Assembly (NCBI GenBank): GCA_017983465.1
Contig: JAGOBK010000002.1
Coordinates: 1 to 64,000, forward strand
Length of the DNA stretch: 64,000 bases
DNA from: Crocinitomicaceae bacterium
Lineage (GTDB): Bacteria; Bacteroidota; Bacteroidia; Flavobacteriales_D; Crocinitomicaceae
Direction: 5' to 3'
The notes beneath the pieces were generated by a model. The model was not told the origin of the DNA. It saw nothing but the letters and a program-made list of their open reading frames with translations, and ran no database searches. Of this stretch, positions 1-9,693 are shown in pieces (position 1 is the first letter of the stretch; each line of letters opens with the position of its first letter). Both the position numbers and the translations under genes were made by a program.

Positions 1-2439
1 CGCTGTTAATTCCAACGAACGGTTTCCGTTTCCGTATCCATCTAAACGAGTGATCAATGGAGATGAACCGTAAGCAATCATTTGTGCTGTTCCGTCAGCC
101 TCAGGCATTGGGTTGTGTGGTACAGCTGGTACTGATTTAATTGCAGTTCCATCATAACTAATACGAGATGAAATATAAGGCATTTTTTGACCGTCTAATA
201 AAATTGGATCATTTGGATTATATTCCTTGAATTGGTTGTATGCATAAGCAACGGCCACATAATAATATGTTTTGTGGTTTACCAATTTTCTCTCACCCTG
301 TGCAAATGCATCTTCTTTCACTTGGAAAGTGTGTTGGATTCCGACATTTCCGCCTTTCACTTTTTCAACTGGAATTGAGAATCCTAATGCCTCATCATAG
401 ACGAAATTTATTATTCTCGATATATTATTCTTTTTATCACATTGTGCAACCAGACGAGATTTATCTGGATCTGCGATATCAGCGATAGATACTTCTGCAT
501 CTTTCAATTGGAAGATTTGGTATCCTTCAAAACGGTAGTATCGATCAACTGTTGGATCTGGAATATTCACTTCATCCATTTCCTCGTAAGCCTCTTGGTA
601 ATTGTTAGACGAAGATGGATTCTCCAACATTAAAATCAATTCATTCTCTAATTCTTGAATAGTTAATTTCGGTGCATCCGGAGGAGAAAGAATTTTGAAG
701 CATGCATCAAATAAAGCTTGAGCTTTTGTATCTGCACGCTTCATTGCATCTACAGAAGCCATCAGTCCACCAGCAGAACTTCTACCGTATACAATTCCTA
801 CAGTAATGTTGTTAGTTGCTCCTGGACGCAATGTAAATGGACCTGCAGATTGAACAAATCGTCTATCACCTGAAGGGTTGTTACTTGTTGACTCATCCCA
901 TCCGTTAGGAAATTGACCAGACATATCCTGTCCGCCAGTTGACCAATTTAATGGATCTGATGTTCCTGGGAACATGTAATCACTTAACACTGTACCTTGG
1001 GTTCCAGCTCCACCGTAATACATTTCTGCTCCATTTGCCCATTTACCTTCCATGAATCTGTAGTATTCCGATGCCGGACCTGGGTCATTATATGGATACG
1101 CCGATGTTGAAGTATAATACGTGAAACGTCTCATACCAAATCGTTCGTTGTCGATGATTCCATCAGAATAACCAATACCAATTCCTTTGTAAACGATTCC
1201 TCCGTTGGCAAGTGCATCAACAACTGTTGGTACTACTTCAACTTGAGCCACTTCATCGAAATATGGACCTGGGTTATCAATTCCATCGGCATCTTGATAT
1301 GGTCCTTCGAAGAAGTCACAACCAATTGCCGGTGGATTCTCTCCATAACCTAAACGTCCACCATCACTTTGGTCATTTAAGTCACCATTATACATGTACC
1401 CTAAACCACGTGACACGTCACATCCAGCATAGTCATCTGAATAGTTTCCAACGTCAGCATCTAAATACTGTGCGAAATAAGTGTTGTAAAGTGTTTGTGT
1501 ACCACGGTTAATTAATTCGTAGTTGTAAAAGGTCATTCTATTCACTTCATCATTCGTTGCGAAAGAAAAAGCTTGAGCACGAATTTCCATTCCAATTGGA
1601 TCTCCACTTGTTTCCGTGTGAATGTTTCCTTTGTCATTGAAAACCCACCAGTGAGTTTCATCACCATACAAAGATACACGACGATCCACTCCACATTCGA
1701 TATCATCACGACCAAGGATATCATCATACCAAGGATGATCACCATTATCTGGATTATACGATCCATCACCATCACGGTCATAGAATGGTGCTAACCAATA
1801 ATCTTGTCCTCTAGAAACATCACCATGTGCTGGCCAACCGTATATTCTATTTAATTCATCATTTGTCAAGGCTTGAACATCGTTACATCCTTCTGTAACA
1901 ATTCCTTGAGAACATTCCCACCAAATATTAAAGCGAATGACTTCAGCTTTGCGAATAGTGTAGAATTTATCGTAAGCAATACATTGATCTGGATCAATAT
2001 TCGCTTCACCAAAATCTCTAGTTACCCCAGCTCCAACTGAAGCTCCTGGATTAAAATCACCAGTACCAGGATTCACTGTTAAAGGACCGGGCCAGAAATC
2101 GTTTCCGCTTCTGTAGCGTAAAGCCGCCAATTTTAATTGACCATTAACATCGGTTCCTCCCATCCACAATGCACCAGCGAAAATCGCATAACGCTTACTG
2201 TTTTTTGGCACCTCATACGCTGCTACTGAAGCAGCACGGTTTTGGAACATGCTTCCTCCTTGTTCAATTAACGCCCTAACGTCATTGAATTCCATGTATA
2301 GTTTTGCTGTCGCTGGACTACAATTGGCTCCTTTAGTTGTTGGAGTTGGCTTATCCATTTTGTCATTAGGACCTAGATAAGCGAGTGCGTTAAACACTAC
2401 AGTAACCCCAAAAAACGTTGCAAGTAATTGCTTTTTCAT
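1..2439 (-). CDS. Large secreted protein, probable T9SS cargo (C-terminus outside window)
   Basis: The frame is open from an ATG at 2437-2439 to the left edge, giving at least 813 residues. The start is MKKQLLATFFGVTVVFNALA, a signal peptide, followed by YLGPND. Visible features are an IFAGALWMGG stretch near residue 88, an acidic DRDGDG loop near residue 221 that resembles calcium-binding loops of surface proteins, and many aromatic- and Gly/Asn-rich segments. I recognise the style as the very large secreted proteins of Fluviicola-type bacteria that usually end in a T9SS sorting domain, but that end is not in the window. It lies 21 bases downstream of the TonB-dependent receptor on the same strand, so the two are probably co-transcribed. 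No enzymatic motif was seen and the function is unknown. Confidence 0.85.
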   Translation of the reverse strand, partial: MKKQLLATFFGVTVVFNALAYLGPNDKMDKPTPTTKGANCSPATAKLYMEFNDVRALIEQGGSMFQNRAASVAAYEVPKNSKRYAIFAGALWMGGTDVNGQLKLAALRYRSGNDFWPGPLTVNPGTGDFNPGASVGAGVTRDFGEANIDPDQCIAYDKFYTIRKAEVIRFNIWWECSQGIVTEGCNDVQALTNDELNRIYGWPAHGDVSRGQDYWLAPFYDRDGDGSYNPDNGDHPWYDDILGRDDIECGVDRRVSLYGDETHWWVFNDKGNIHTETSGDPIGMEIRAQAFSFATNDEVNRMTFYNYELINRGTQTLYNTYFAQYLDADVGNYSDDYAGCDVSRGLGYMYNGDLNDQSDGGRLGYGENPPAIGCDFFEGPYQDADGIDNPGPYFDEVAQVEVVPTVVDALANGGIVYKGIGIGYSDGIIDNERFGMRRFTYYTSTSAYPYNDPGPASEYYRFMEGKWANGAEMYYGGAGTQGTVLSDYMFPGTSDPLNWSTGGQDMSGQFPNGWDESTSNNPSGDRRFVQSAGPFTLRPGATNNITVGIVYGRSSAGGLMASVDAMKRADTKAQALFDACFKILSPPDAPKLTIQELENELILMLENPSSSNNYQEAYEEMDEVNIPDPTVDRYYRFEGYQIFQLKDAEVSIADIADPDKSRLVAQCDKKNNISRIINFVYDEALGFSIPVEKVKGGNVGIQHTFQVKEDAFAQGERKLVNHKTYYYVAVAYAYNQFKEYNPNDPILLDGQKMPYISSRISYDGTAIKSVPAVPHNPMPEADGTAQMIAYGSSPLITRLDGYGNGNRSLELTA

Positions 2440-2460
2440 ATCTCTACGTTTGTTGCTTTC

Positions 2461-5400
2461 TTAAAAATCAAATTTAACTCCTAAACGAATTGTTCTTGGA
2501 GAACTAATATTGAACGGATTTTGAATCTTCATCATGTAATAGTCACGGAAAGACTGCTCATCAGTTTGGTTTTGAATAGATGTTTGACTAGATGCTGCTG
2601 CAAGGTATCCATCATCATCCCAGTTTCCAGTTGCACGGTATACGTTCAAACGGTTAAACTGATTAAACATATTCGTAACACGAACATAAACGTTCAAGAA
2701 TGCTACTTTTTTCTTGTTGTCTTTGTTTCCGTACTGAACATTAATTGTTTTATCTAATTGCATGTCCAAACGGTAAGACCAAGGTAATCTAGAACCATTT
2801 AATGTTCCGTTAATACCTGCTGCTAAATTACCAATTCCTTCATCTGTTATAAATGTTTGAGACGAGTATGGATTTCCAGAATAGAAGTTAGAGAAAATAT
2901 TCAAACCAGTATTCTCGAAAATTTTAGATTTTCCAATAATTGGTCCGTTGTAGTCTTTACCTTCACCGTATCGGTAATCAAACGTTACAGCAAATGCATG
3001 GCGTTGGTCATAACTATAAGGGAAAATATTTCTTAAGTTAGGAAGTCCAGCATTCACTAGTGCACCCATAGATGTTGCATCTGAACCTGTTCCATCAGCA
3101 AACTGTAATGTATAATTTGCTGTCATGCGGATGTTTCCTGTTTGTCTTAAATCGTAAGCTATTGTCATACCTTTTACTGTTCCAAAGTCTCTGTTTCCGT
3201 AAGTTTTGTAAGTTGCAGGGTAAGCTTGGAAAATGTTTACCAACTGTACATTGTTACGTTGCTCTCTGTAGAACGCAGAAATCTTAACCGAGGAGGTGCG
3301 GGTTAACACTTGTTGGAATCCTAACTCGTAATCAACCGTTTTTTCCGGTTTCAAATTCGAGTTGCTTATAACCGCATTTCTTGATTGAATGTATTGGTAT
3401 TCATACGGATCAAAACGGTAACCTGAAGTTGGACGTTTTGTCAAGATGTCATAGTGAGCAAAGAATGAAGCTTCTTCTGAAATAGGGAATGAGAATGCTA
3501 CACGAGGCATCACGTTCACTTGAGCTTTGTAATCAGTAAAAGCATCAGCAGTAGGTGTTTCTAAAGATGGGTCTTGCAACCAAGGAGCAATTCCATTAGG
3601 ACCCTCAACTAATTTAGGATCTTCAATTGGCGTACCAACTGAATTATACCAAGTCATTCCTGTTCTAAATCCTTTGATTTCCGTTGGATTCTGAACATCA
3701 TTTACATAAACGATGTTATCATCAGCCATACCCTCTGGTAAGTTAACCCAAGCATATTGGTTTGGATCACTTTCTTTCATTGCACGAACTTCTTTAACCG
3801 TTTTTGCATTGTAGAACAAATATTGGTCTTTCAATACTGGTTGATTCGCATCAAAGACATCTACACGAACACCAACGTTAAATACGATGTCATTAAACGC
3901 AAACTTATCCATAATGTATCCAGCCATGTAAATTGGTTGGAAAGCACCAACAAATCTTTTGAAGTTTCGATTTTCATCGTATTCGTTAAAGTATTTATTA
4001 ATGTCCGTATTTCCTTTTACTTTTTGACCAGTGTGATCAAATCCATAATAAGACACATAAGAATTTCCACTGTTTAACAATTCATCCGGGGAGAACATGT
4101 CGTATTGGAATAAATTTGGATCATATTGATCGATGTCAATAAAGTCATCACCTGAAGCATTTAAATTAAGTTTATTTCTTAAGTTAAAGTCAAAGAATGA
4201 TTGGTTATCATTGTTTTGTTGTCCACCGAATTCTCCTGTACCACTGGTGTGTGCATACCCTGAATTCAATCTTTCATACGTAATTGCTTTAAAAGATCCA
4301 GAATCGGAAACTACACCACTGTTCAAGTCTAATTCCTTGATGTGGAAGTTTGTTAACAAACGTGCAATATTCCAAATTCCTGTAGGACCATAATCACCAC
4401 TTGACCAACCACGGTCAACGCGCTGCTCGTATTCAAATCCTAAAGAGATACTATGGTCACCTATGATAACAGATCCAGCACCTGTCACACGGAACTGGTC
4501 ATTTTCGAATCTACCAAACCCATTGTATGGCGCACCGATGTTACTCCAAATTCCATAAACACTTTGAGGGGCATCACCATTACGAAGTGCATTTCCTTGA
4601 TTAATTTGAGTTAAGTTCTCATAGTGACCAAAAGGTGATCCTTCGTAGATATCATAATATTGTGTCGTAATTGCAGCTAGTGCCGCATTTGTTTCTGACG
4701 GTGTAAAATCAACCTGTACGTCTTTGAATCCATCATGCACATACATTTGAGTTGCATCGTTGAATGAGTAGGAAGGTCTACGTGTTGTCACGAATTTCCC
4801 TACGTATCCATAATTGAACAAATTGAATTGATGTTTTGGATCATAAGATTCACTGAACGATTTAGAGTAATCCACCATCAAACTATATAGTGCAGATTTG
4901 ATTTTTGAACTACTTCCTTCACGCTCGTTGTTAAAACGTTGTGTTAAACGTCCAAATACACGATAATCGTAGGACTTGCTATATCCGAAGTTTCCGAAAT
5001 TCAACAATGATCCCCCGTATGAATAACTATTTCCATTACTATAGTTCATAGAAGCACCAAATTGAAGATTGACAGATGGCCCTGTGTTTACATCAATTTT
5101 GGCTTGACCAGAATACACCGTATTTCTTGCGTTCATTCTCCAAGCTGTTTTTTCGAAATCACTTTCACGAAGGAACAAAGAGTTATGGAACGTACCGAAA
5201 CCTGTAGAGTTTGGTCTTAATGGATTCGCTAACAAATCATCGCGAACATCTTTTTTAATACGGTAGCTACCACCTGCAAGGGGACGACTGTCTAATTGAT
5301 CTGTTAAATTGGCAGAAACTAAGAATCCTAATTTCGGTTTTGTTTTCTTACCAGTTGAATCACGTTGCATCCAAAGTGGACCAGACAACATTCCTTCTAC

Positions 5401-6213
5401 AAGGTTGTATCCAAATTTATCCAAACCAAATACTTTTCCATCATATCCATCTGGGTCAGCCCCTTTAAAGTAGATGCCAGATGACACACCTTCGATTGAA
5501 CCGAAATAAACAGCTGAAGGACCACGTGTTGTAATAGAGATGATTCCCCCTGTAACGTCACCGTAGTTCGCAGGAACTCCACCGGTAATAACGGCAACTT
5601 CCTCTAATGCTGATTTTGGGATATTAGCAGAACCACGAACTTTAATACCATCAATATAGTAATATGTACCATCAGAACGTGAACCACGAACAGAAATCGC
5701 TCCTGAACCTTCATTTGAATTCACACCTCCAACAGATCTTGCAACACCCTCCGCAGAACGAACAGGCATTCTGTTGATGTCTTCACGAGTAACTGTTGCA
5801 CCAGATGCACCACCATTTTTATCAATGAGTGGAACTTTATAGATGACAACTTTTACCTCTTGCTCATCTTTTACTTTTTTTCCAAGGGTTAAATTATCCA
5901 AGAAAGTAATTCGGTCTGGGGAAATAGCAACACCCGTCATTACTGACATGTTGTATCCTGATAATGCATTCGAAAAATGCAAATCATAGGTTCCAGGAGG
6001 AATACCATTGATTTGAAATTTCCCTTGAGCGTCAGTTGTTGCGCCACTTTTAATTTGATCTCCCTGTTTCAAAAGGACCTTCGAAAGCTCAATTGGAAGA
6101 CCAGTTGATTCGTCTTTGATTGTCCCTTTTAGGGTACCAAGACCCGACTGAGAAAATGCATAAGTTCCTGCAAACAGGACACTTAATAACAATAACTTTA
6201 GTTTACCCACCAT
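2461..6213 (-). CDS. TonB-dependent outer-membrane receptor with carboxypeptidase-regulatory N-terminus
   Basis: This 1250-residue protein should be a beta-barrel transporter energised by TonB. A signal peptide ends in TYAFS before QSGLG. A carboxypeptidase-regulatory-like beta-sandwich follows (about residues 23-110, LKGTIKDESTGLP). The plug comes next (about 140-260, with RMPVRSAEGVARSVGGV, GAISVRGSRSDGTYYYIDG and GGIISITTRG), then about 950 residues of aromatic-rich barrel. I chose the ATG at 6213 because it opens directly on the signal peptide; the frame extends 38 codons upstream without signal-like sequence. It is not followed by a SusD-like lipoprotein but by a giant secreted protein, so the usual SusC/D glycan role is doubtful. 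The substrate is unknown. Confidence 0.93.
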   Translation of the reverse strand: MVGKLKLLLLSVLFAGTYAFSQSGLGTLKGTIKDESTGLPIELSKVLLKQGDQIKSGATTDAQGKFQINGIPPGTYDLHFSNALSGYNMSVMTGVAISPDRITFLDNLTLGKKVKDEQEVKVVIYKVPLIDKNGGASGATVTREDINRMPVRSAEGVARSVGGVNSNEGSGAISVRGSRSDGTYYYIDGIKVRGSANIPKSALEEVAVITGGVPANYGDVTGGIISITTRGPSAVYFGSIEGVSSGIYFKGADPDGYDGKVFGLDKFGYNLVEGMLSGPLWMQRDSTGKKTKPKLGFLVSANLTDQLDSRPLAGGSYRIKKDVRDDLLANPLRPNSTGFGTFHNSLFLRESDFEKTAWRMNARNTVYSGQAKIDVNTGPSVNLQFGASMNYSNGNSYSYGGSLLNFGNFGYSKSYDYRVFGRLTQRFNNEREGSSSKIKSALYSLMVDYSKSFSESYDPKHQFNLFNYGYVGKFVTTRRPSYSFNDATQMYVHDGFKDVQVDFTPSETNAALAAITTQYYDIYEGSPFGHYENLTQINQGNALRNGDAPQSVYGIWSNIGAPYNGFGRFENDQFRVTGAGSVIIGDHSISLGFEYEQRVDRGWSSGDYGPTGIWNIARLLTNFHIKELDLNSGVVSDSGSFKAITYERLNSGYAHTSGTGEFGGQQNNDNQSFFDFNLRNKLNLNASGDDFIDIDQYDPNLFQYDMFSPDELLNSGNSYVSYYGFDHTGQKVKGNTDINKYFNEYDENRNFKRFVGAFQPIYMAGYIMDKFAFNDIVFNVGVRVDVFDANQPVLKDQYLFYNAKTVKEVRAMKESDPNQYAWVNLPEGMADDNIVYVNDVQNPTEIKGFRTGMTWYNSVGTPIEDPKLVEGPNGIAPWLQDPSLETPTADAFTDYKAQVNVMPRVAFSFPISEEASFFAHYDILTKRPTSGYRFDPYEYQYIQSRNAVISNSNLKPEKTVDYELGFQQVLTRTSSVKISAFYREQRNNVQLVNIFQAYPATYKTYGNRDFGTVKGMTIAYDLRQTGNIRMTANYTLQFADGTGSDATSMGALVNAGLPNLRNIFPYSYDQRHAFAVTFDYRYGEGKDYNGPIIGKSKIFENTGLNIFSNFYSGNPYSSQTFITDEGIGNLAAGINGTLNGSRLPWSYRLDMQLDKTINVQYGNKDNKKKVAFLNVYVRVTNMFNQFNRLNVYRATGNWDDDGYLAAASSQTSIQNQTDEQSFRDYYMMKIQNPFNISSPRTIRLGVKFDF

Positions 6214-6369
6214 AAGAATGCGTATAAATTTTACTATATCTCGTTTTTTAAAGATTGTAAATATAGAGAAATCCATATTGATTTCCTCACAAATTTGAAA
6301 AAAATATATATGAAAATTAATTAGCAACTTTGCGGTATGTGTATGAACTAACTGTTAATTAATTGATAA

Positions 6370-6990
6370 ATGTCCGAAACATTTCATAGAATATTTTTAT
6401 CAGATCAATTAAGCTCAGTTGATATTGAAGAAAAAAAGCCTTTCGGGGCTTATTTGGAGGAACAATTATTCCCTGAAGAGAGAGAACAATTGAACAGCCT
6501 AACAAATGACATAAGAAAAATTGAATTTTTAGGTGTTCGGCGTATCCGAAACGAATCAAATTTATCCTCCCCTATTTACTATTCGGATTCCAGAAAACCT
6601 TTCTTGAAAAAGGAGCTAAACACCTATATTTCCATCAGTCATTCCAAACATTATTGTGCGCTTGGTGCGAGTTCAAAAGAACTTGGCATTGACATCGAGG
6701 AAATTAGTCCACGTATTGAGCGTATTGCATCTCGCTTTGTGAGTGAAGAAGAGAAACAGTTCATAAGCGAGCAAAAAATACTTGATTTAACAAAAATATG
6801 GACAATGAAAGAGGCTATGTTTAAATTAAACAATCGCACTGGAATTGAATTCATCACTGAATTAATCATCGAGGGGAAGTCAGGCGACGTTTACTCGGGT
6901 AAAATGTTAACCGAAAATGGATGGAAACAAGTTAAACTAGAATGTTTTCAACTAGAAGCACTTGTGATTTCAGCCTGTACTTACGCTTAA
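6370..6990 (+). CDS. 4'-phosphopantetheinyl transferase superfamily protein
   Basis: It is expected to transfer the phosphopantetheine arm of CoA to a serine of an acyl or peptidyl carrier protein. At 206 residues it has the Sfp-like size rather than the short AcpS size. The magnesium-binding motif GIDIE is at residues 106-110 (D108 and E110) and the second motif WTMKEAMFK at 144-152 (E148, K152), with the SISHS stretch at 88-92 matching the CoA-contact region. It is divergent from the TonB receptor across 156 bases and convergent with nadC, 10 bases apart. No carrier protein or synthase is nearby, so the carrier cannot be named; it could simply serve fatty-acid synthesis if AcpS is absent. 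Confidence 0.88.
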   Translation: MSETFHRIFLSDQLSSVDIEEKKPFGAYLEEQLFPEEREQLNSLTNDIRKIEFLGVRRIRNESNLSSPIYYSDSRKPFLKKELNTYISISHSKHYCALGASSKELGIDIEEISPRIERIASRFVSEEEKQFISEQKILDLTKIWTMKEAMFKLNNRTGIEFITELIIEGKSGDVYSGKMLTENGWKQVKLECFQLEALVISACTYA

Positions 6991-7000
6991 ATTCTACGGT

Positions 7001-7834
7001 CTAAAAACTAGCTTTTAAGCTTAAATCGAGTCCTTTCACCGAATGGGTTAATGCCCCGATAGAAATAAACTGAACACCTGTTTCGGCATATGGACGAATA
7101 TTGTCAATCGTTATTCCTCCAGAAGCCTCTGTTTCATAAGATTTAGGTATCAGTTTTAACGCTTCTTTTAGTCTTTCCGGAGTGAAATTATCCAACATGA
7201 TTCTGTCTACGCCACCAATCTGAATAACTTCTTGCAATTCTTCTAAACTACGCACCTCAATTTCAATTTTAAGTGAGCGATTCGTGTCAATCAGGTATTT
7301 TTTCGTTTTCTCAATGGCATTTTTTATTCCACCTGCATAATCGATGTGGTTATCCTTCAACATAACCATGTCATATAGGCCAAAACGATGGTTTTCACCA
7401 CCACCAATTTTAACTGCCCATTTTTCTAAAAATCGGATTCCAGGTGTTGTTTTTCTAGTATCCAAAATCTTGGTGTGACAACCTTCGATAACTCGCAGAA
7501 CTTGTGATGTTTGTGTGGCTATTCCACTCATACGTTGCATACAGTTGAGAACTAATCTTTCGGAAGTAAGGATGGACTGTGAAGAACCGGAAACTTGAAA
7601 AACAATGTCACCTATTTCAATGGCATCACCGTCGTTTTTATAAAAAACAACTTCAAGTGCTGGATCCACTATTTCATAAATTCTTTTTGCTACTTCGATT
7701 CCGGCAATAATGCCTTTTTCTTTTACGAGCAAATTTGCTTTTCCTTGTGCATCAGCAGGAATACACGCAAGAGTAGAGTGATCTCCGTCACCAATATCCT
7801 CTTGTAAAGATTTTCGAATGAATTCATCTAACAT
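7001..7834 (-). CDS. nadC: Nicotinate-nucleotide pyrophosphorylase (carboxylating)
   Basis: It converts quinolinate and PRPP to nicotinate mononucleotide, CO2 and pyrophosphate in de novo NAD synthesis in the cytosol. The 277 residues match the family length. Diagnostic blocks are LVLNCMQRMSGIAT (about 95-108), DTRKTTPGIR (about 125-134), the basic GGGENHRFGLYDMVMLKDNH segment (about 143-162) and the barrel end ASGGITIDNI (about 238-247). nadB and nadA are not adjacent, but nadD, the next NAD enzyme, is at 57144-57758 in the same window. A perfect TAnnTTTG box ends four bases before its ATG, so the mRNA may have almost no leader. Confidence 0.96.
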   Translation of the reverse strand: MLDEFIRKSLQEDIGDGDHSTLACIPADAQGKANLLVKEKGIIAGIEVAKRIYEIVDPALEVVFYKNDGDAIEIGDIVFQVSGSSQSILTSERLVLNCMQRMSGIATQTSQVLRVIEGCHTKILDTRKTTPGIRFLEKWAVKIGGGENHRFGLYDMVMLKDNHIDYAGGIKNAIEKTKKYLIDTNRSLKIEIEVRSLEELQEVIQIGGVDRIMLDNFTPERLKEALKLIPKSYETEASGGITIDNIRPYAETGVQFISIGALTHSVKGLDLSLKASF

Positions 7835-7838
7835 AGAA

Positions 7839-7846
7839 CAAAGATA
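7839..7846 (-). promoter_or_regulatory. -7 promoter box of nadC, abutting the start codon
   Basis: The minus strand reads TATCTTTG, TTCT, ATG. This is a perfect Bacteroidota -7 box (TAnnTTTG) with four bases before the nadC start. If transcription starts about 3-5 bases after the box, the mRNA would be leaderless or have a leader of one or two bases. Confidence 0.6.
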
Positions 7847-7890
7847 GCATAGCTCGTGTTCTTCTGAAACTTTGTGATTAATTTTATCCG

Positions 7891-9693
7891 ATGAATACTC
7901 ATTCCCTCCTCGTCTTAGAGAAAATCAAGGTGCTGCCAACAGATGCTGGTGTGTATCAGTTTTTCGATTCAAAGGGAGTAATTATTTATGTTGGGAAGGC
8001 AAAGAATTTAAACAAGCGTGTTCATTCTTATTTCAAGGCGAATATTACCGATGGAAAAACGCGGGCTTTGGTAAAAAACATTGCAGACATAAAGTTTACC
8101 GTGGTTTCTTCAGAGTTAGATGCTTTGCTTCTAGAAAATAACCTCATCAAATCATATCGTCCACGCTACAACATTTTACTCAAGGACGACAAAACCTATC
8201 CATGGATTGTTGTCAAAAATGAACCTTTTCCGCGGGTTTTTAGCACAAGAAGGAAGATCAAAGATGGCTCCAAGTATTTTGGACCTTATCCCAATGGAAG
8301 GGTCATGCAAACTTTACTTGAATTAATTCGTGAATTATTTACCTTGCGAACGTGTGCTTTGGACTTAGGGCAAGAAAAAATCAAGCAAAAAAAATACAAG
8401 GTTTGTTTGGAGTATCACATTGGAAAATGTGCTGGTCCATGTGTGGGTTATCAAACAAAAGATGCCTATGATGAAATGATGAATTCCATTGAGTTATTAT
8501 TGCAGGGTAAAACATATGCACTTTGTTTAAGCTTGAAAAAAACCATGTTTGAACTAGCAGAGAAATATGATTTTGAAGGGGCTCAAAAAGTAAAAGAAAT
8601 ACTAGCACAAATAGAGAAATACCAATCCAAATCCATGATTGTTTCGCACACGTTAAATGAAGTGGATGTAATTACTTATGAGCTTGATGAGGAATTTTTA
8701 TTTTTCAATTATTTAGTGATTCGTGAAGGGGCGATTGTCCACACCTACACTTCCCATTTAGAATTAAAACTTACGGAAAATATTGCTTATGTCTTCACTT
8801 ATGTGCTACCTCAATTACGATTAAAATTTGAAAGTTGTTCAAAGGAAGTATTGGTGTTTGACAAAGTTGAATCTGTTTTTCCCGACTTCCATTTTCACTG
8901 TCCACAAATTGGCGAAAAGAAAAAGTTGGTGGAGCTTTCCATGCACAACGTCAAGCATTATCGTTTGCAATTGAAAAAAAGGGAAATGAATAAAGTGTCG
9001 GAACATGGTGGAATCGACGCACTGCTTGAATTGCAACAAGCACTTGCATTACCGTCATTACCCAATCATATTGAATGTTTCGATAATTCGAATTTACAAG
9101 GGACAAATGCTGTTTCTTCTTGTGTCGTTTTCAATAAAGGTGTGCCAAGTAAAAATGATTACCGTCATTTTAATGTGAAAACTGTCATTGGTCCTGATGA
9201 CTTTAGCACCATGAAGGAAGTCGTTTTCAGGCGTTATCGACGATTATTAGATGAAGGCGTTCCATTGCCTCAGTTAATCATCATTGATGGCGGAAAAGGG
9301 CAGCTAAGTGCTGCTATGGAGTCCATAGAAGAGCTTGGGATTACGGATCAAGTGAGTGTTTTTGGATTAGCGAAAAGAATGGAGGAGTTATTTCGTCCAA
9401 ATCATTCGAAGTCTATTGTTCTAGATAGGCGTTCAAAGGGACTGAAATTGGTCCAACATATGAGGGATGAAGCCCATCGTTTCGGGATTACCCATCACCG
9501 AAATAAGCGCAGTAAAAATTCGTTTCAAACAGAATTAGCTGATATTAAAGGTATCGGTGAGAAAACCTGGACACTTTTACTTCAGGAATATAAGTCTGTA
9601 GATCAAATTAAATTACTTTCCCAGGAAGAGGTAGCAAAAAAAATAGGACAAGCAAAAGCGCTTATCCTATTTAATTATTTTCAATCGAAATGA
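7891..9693 (+). CDS. uvrC: Excinuclease ABC subunit C
   Basis: UvrC makes both incisions around UvrAB-marked lesions in nucleotide excision repair. The 600 residues hold the GIY-YIG nuclease at about 15-95 (GVYQFFDSKGVIIYVGKAK), a UVR helical hairpin near 205-240 that contacts UvrB, an RNase H-like second nuclease starting near 390 (HIECFDNSNLQG, with IIIDGGKGQL near 470), and C-terminal helix-hairpin-helix elements (DIKGIGEKT near 550). It is divergent from nadC. Its TGA is immediately followed by the stop of the convergent metalloprotease gene with no base between. AAACTTTG at 7867-7874 is a one-mismatch -7 box 16 bases before the ATG. Confidence 0.97.
   Translation: MNTHSLLVLEKIKVLPTDAGVYQFFDSKGVIIYVGKAKNLNKRVHSYFKANITDGKTRALVKNIADIKFTVVSSELDALLLENNLIKSYRPRYNILLKDDKTYPWIVVKNEPFPRVFSTRRKIKDGSKYFGPYPNGRVMQTLLELIRELFTLRTCALDLGQEKIKQKKYKVCLEYHIGKCAGPCVGYQTKDAYDEMMNSIELLLQGKTYALCLSLKKTMFELAEKYDFEGAQKVKEILAQIEKYQSKSMIVSHTLNEVDVITYELDEEFLFFNYLVIREGAIVHTYTSHLELKLTENIAYVFTYVLPQLRLKFESCSKEVLVFDKVESVFPDFHFHCPQIGEKKKLVELSMHNVKHYRLQLKKREMNKVSEHGGIDALLELQQALALPSLPNHIECFDNSNLQGTNAVSSCVVFNKGVPSKNDYRHFNVKTVIGPDDFSTMKEVVFRRYRRLLDEGVPLPQLIIIDGGKGQLSAAMESIEELGITDQVSVFGLAKRMEELFRPNHSKSIVLDRRSKGLKLVQHMRDEAHRFGITHHRNKRSKNSFQTELADIKGIGEKTWTLLLQEYKSVDQIKLLSQEEVAKKIGQAKALILFNYFQSK

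Noticed and set aside
1212..1511. Plus-strand open frame antisense to the large secreted protein, rich in His and Leu.
   Set aside because: It mirrors the codon pattern of the minus-strand gene, has no signal or motif and no promoter box; the same holds for many other antisense frames in the window.
6325..6332. CAACTTTG as the promoter of the phosphopantetheinyl transferase gene.
   Set aside because: One mismatch to the -7 consensus, and the nearest TTG is 27 bases upstream, outside the usual spacing; too weak to list as a feature.
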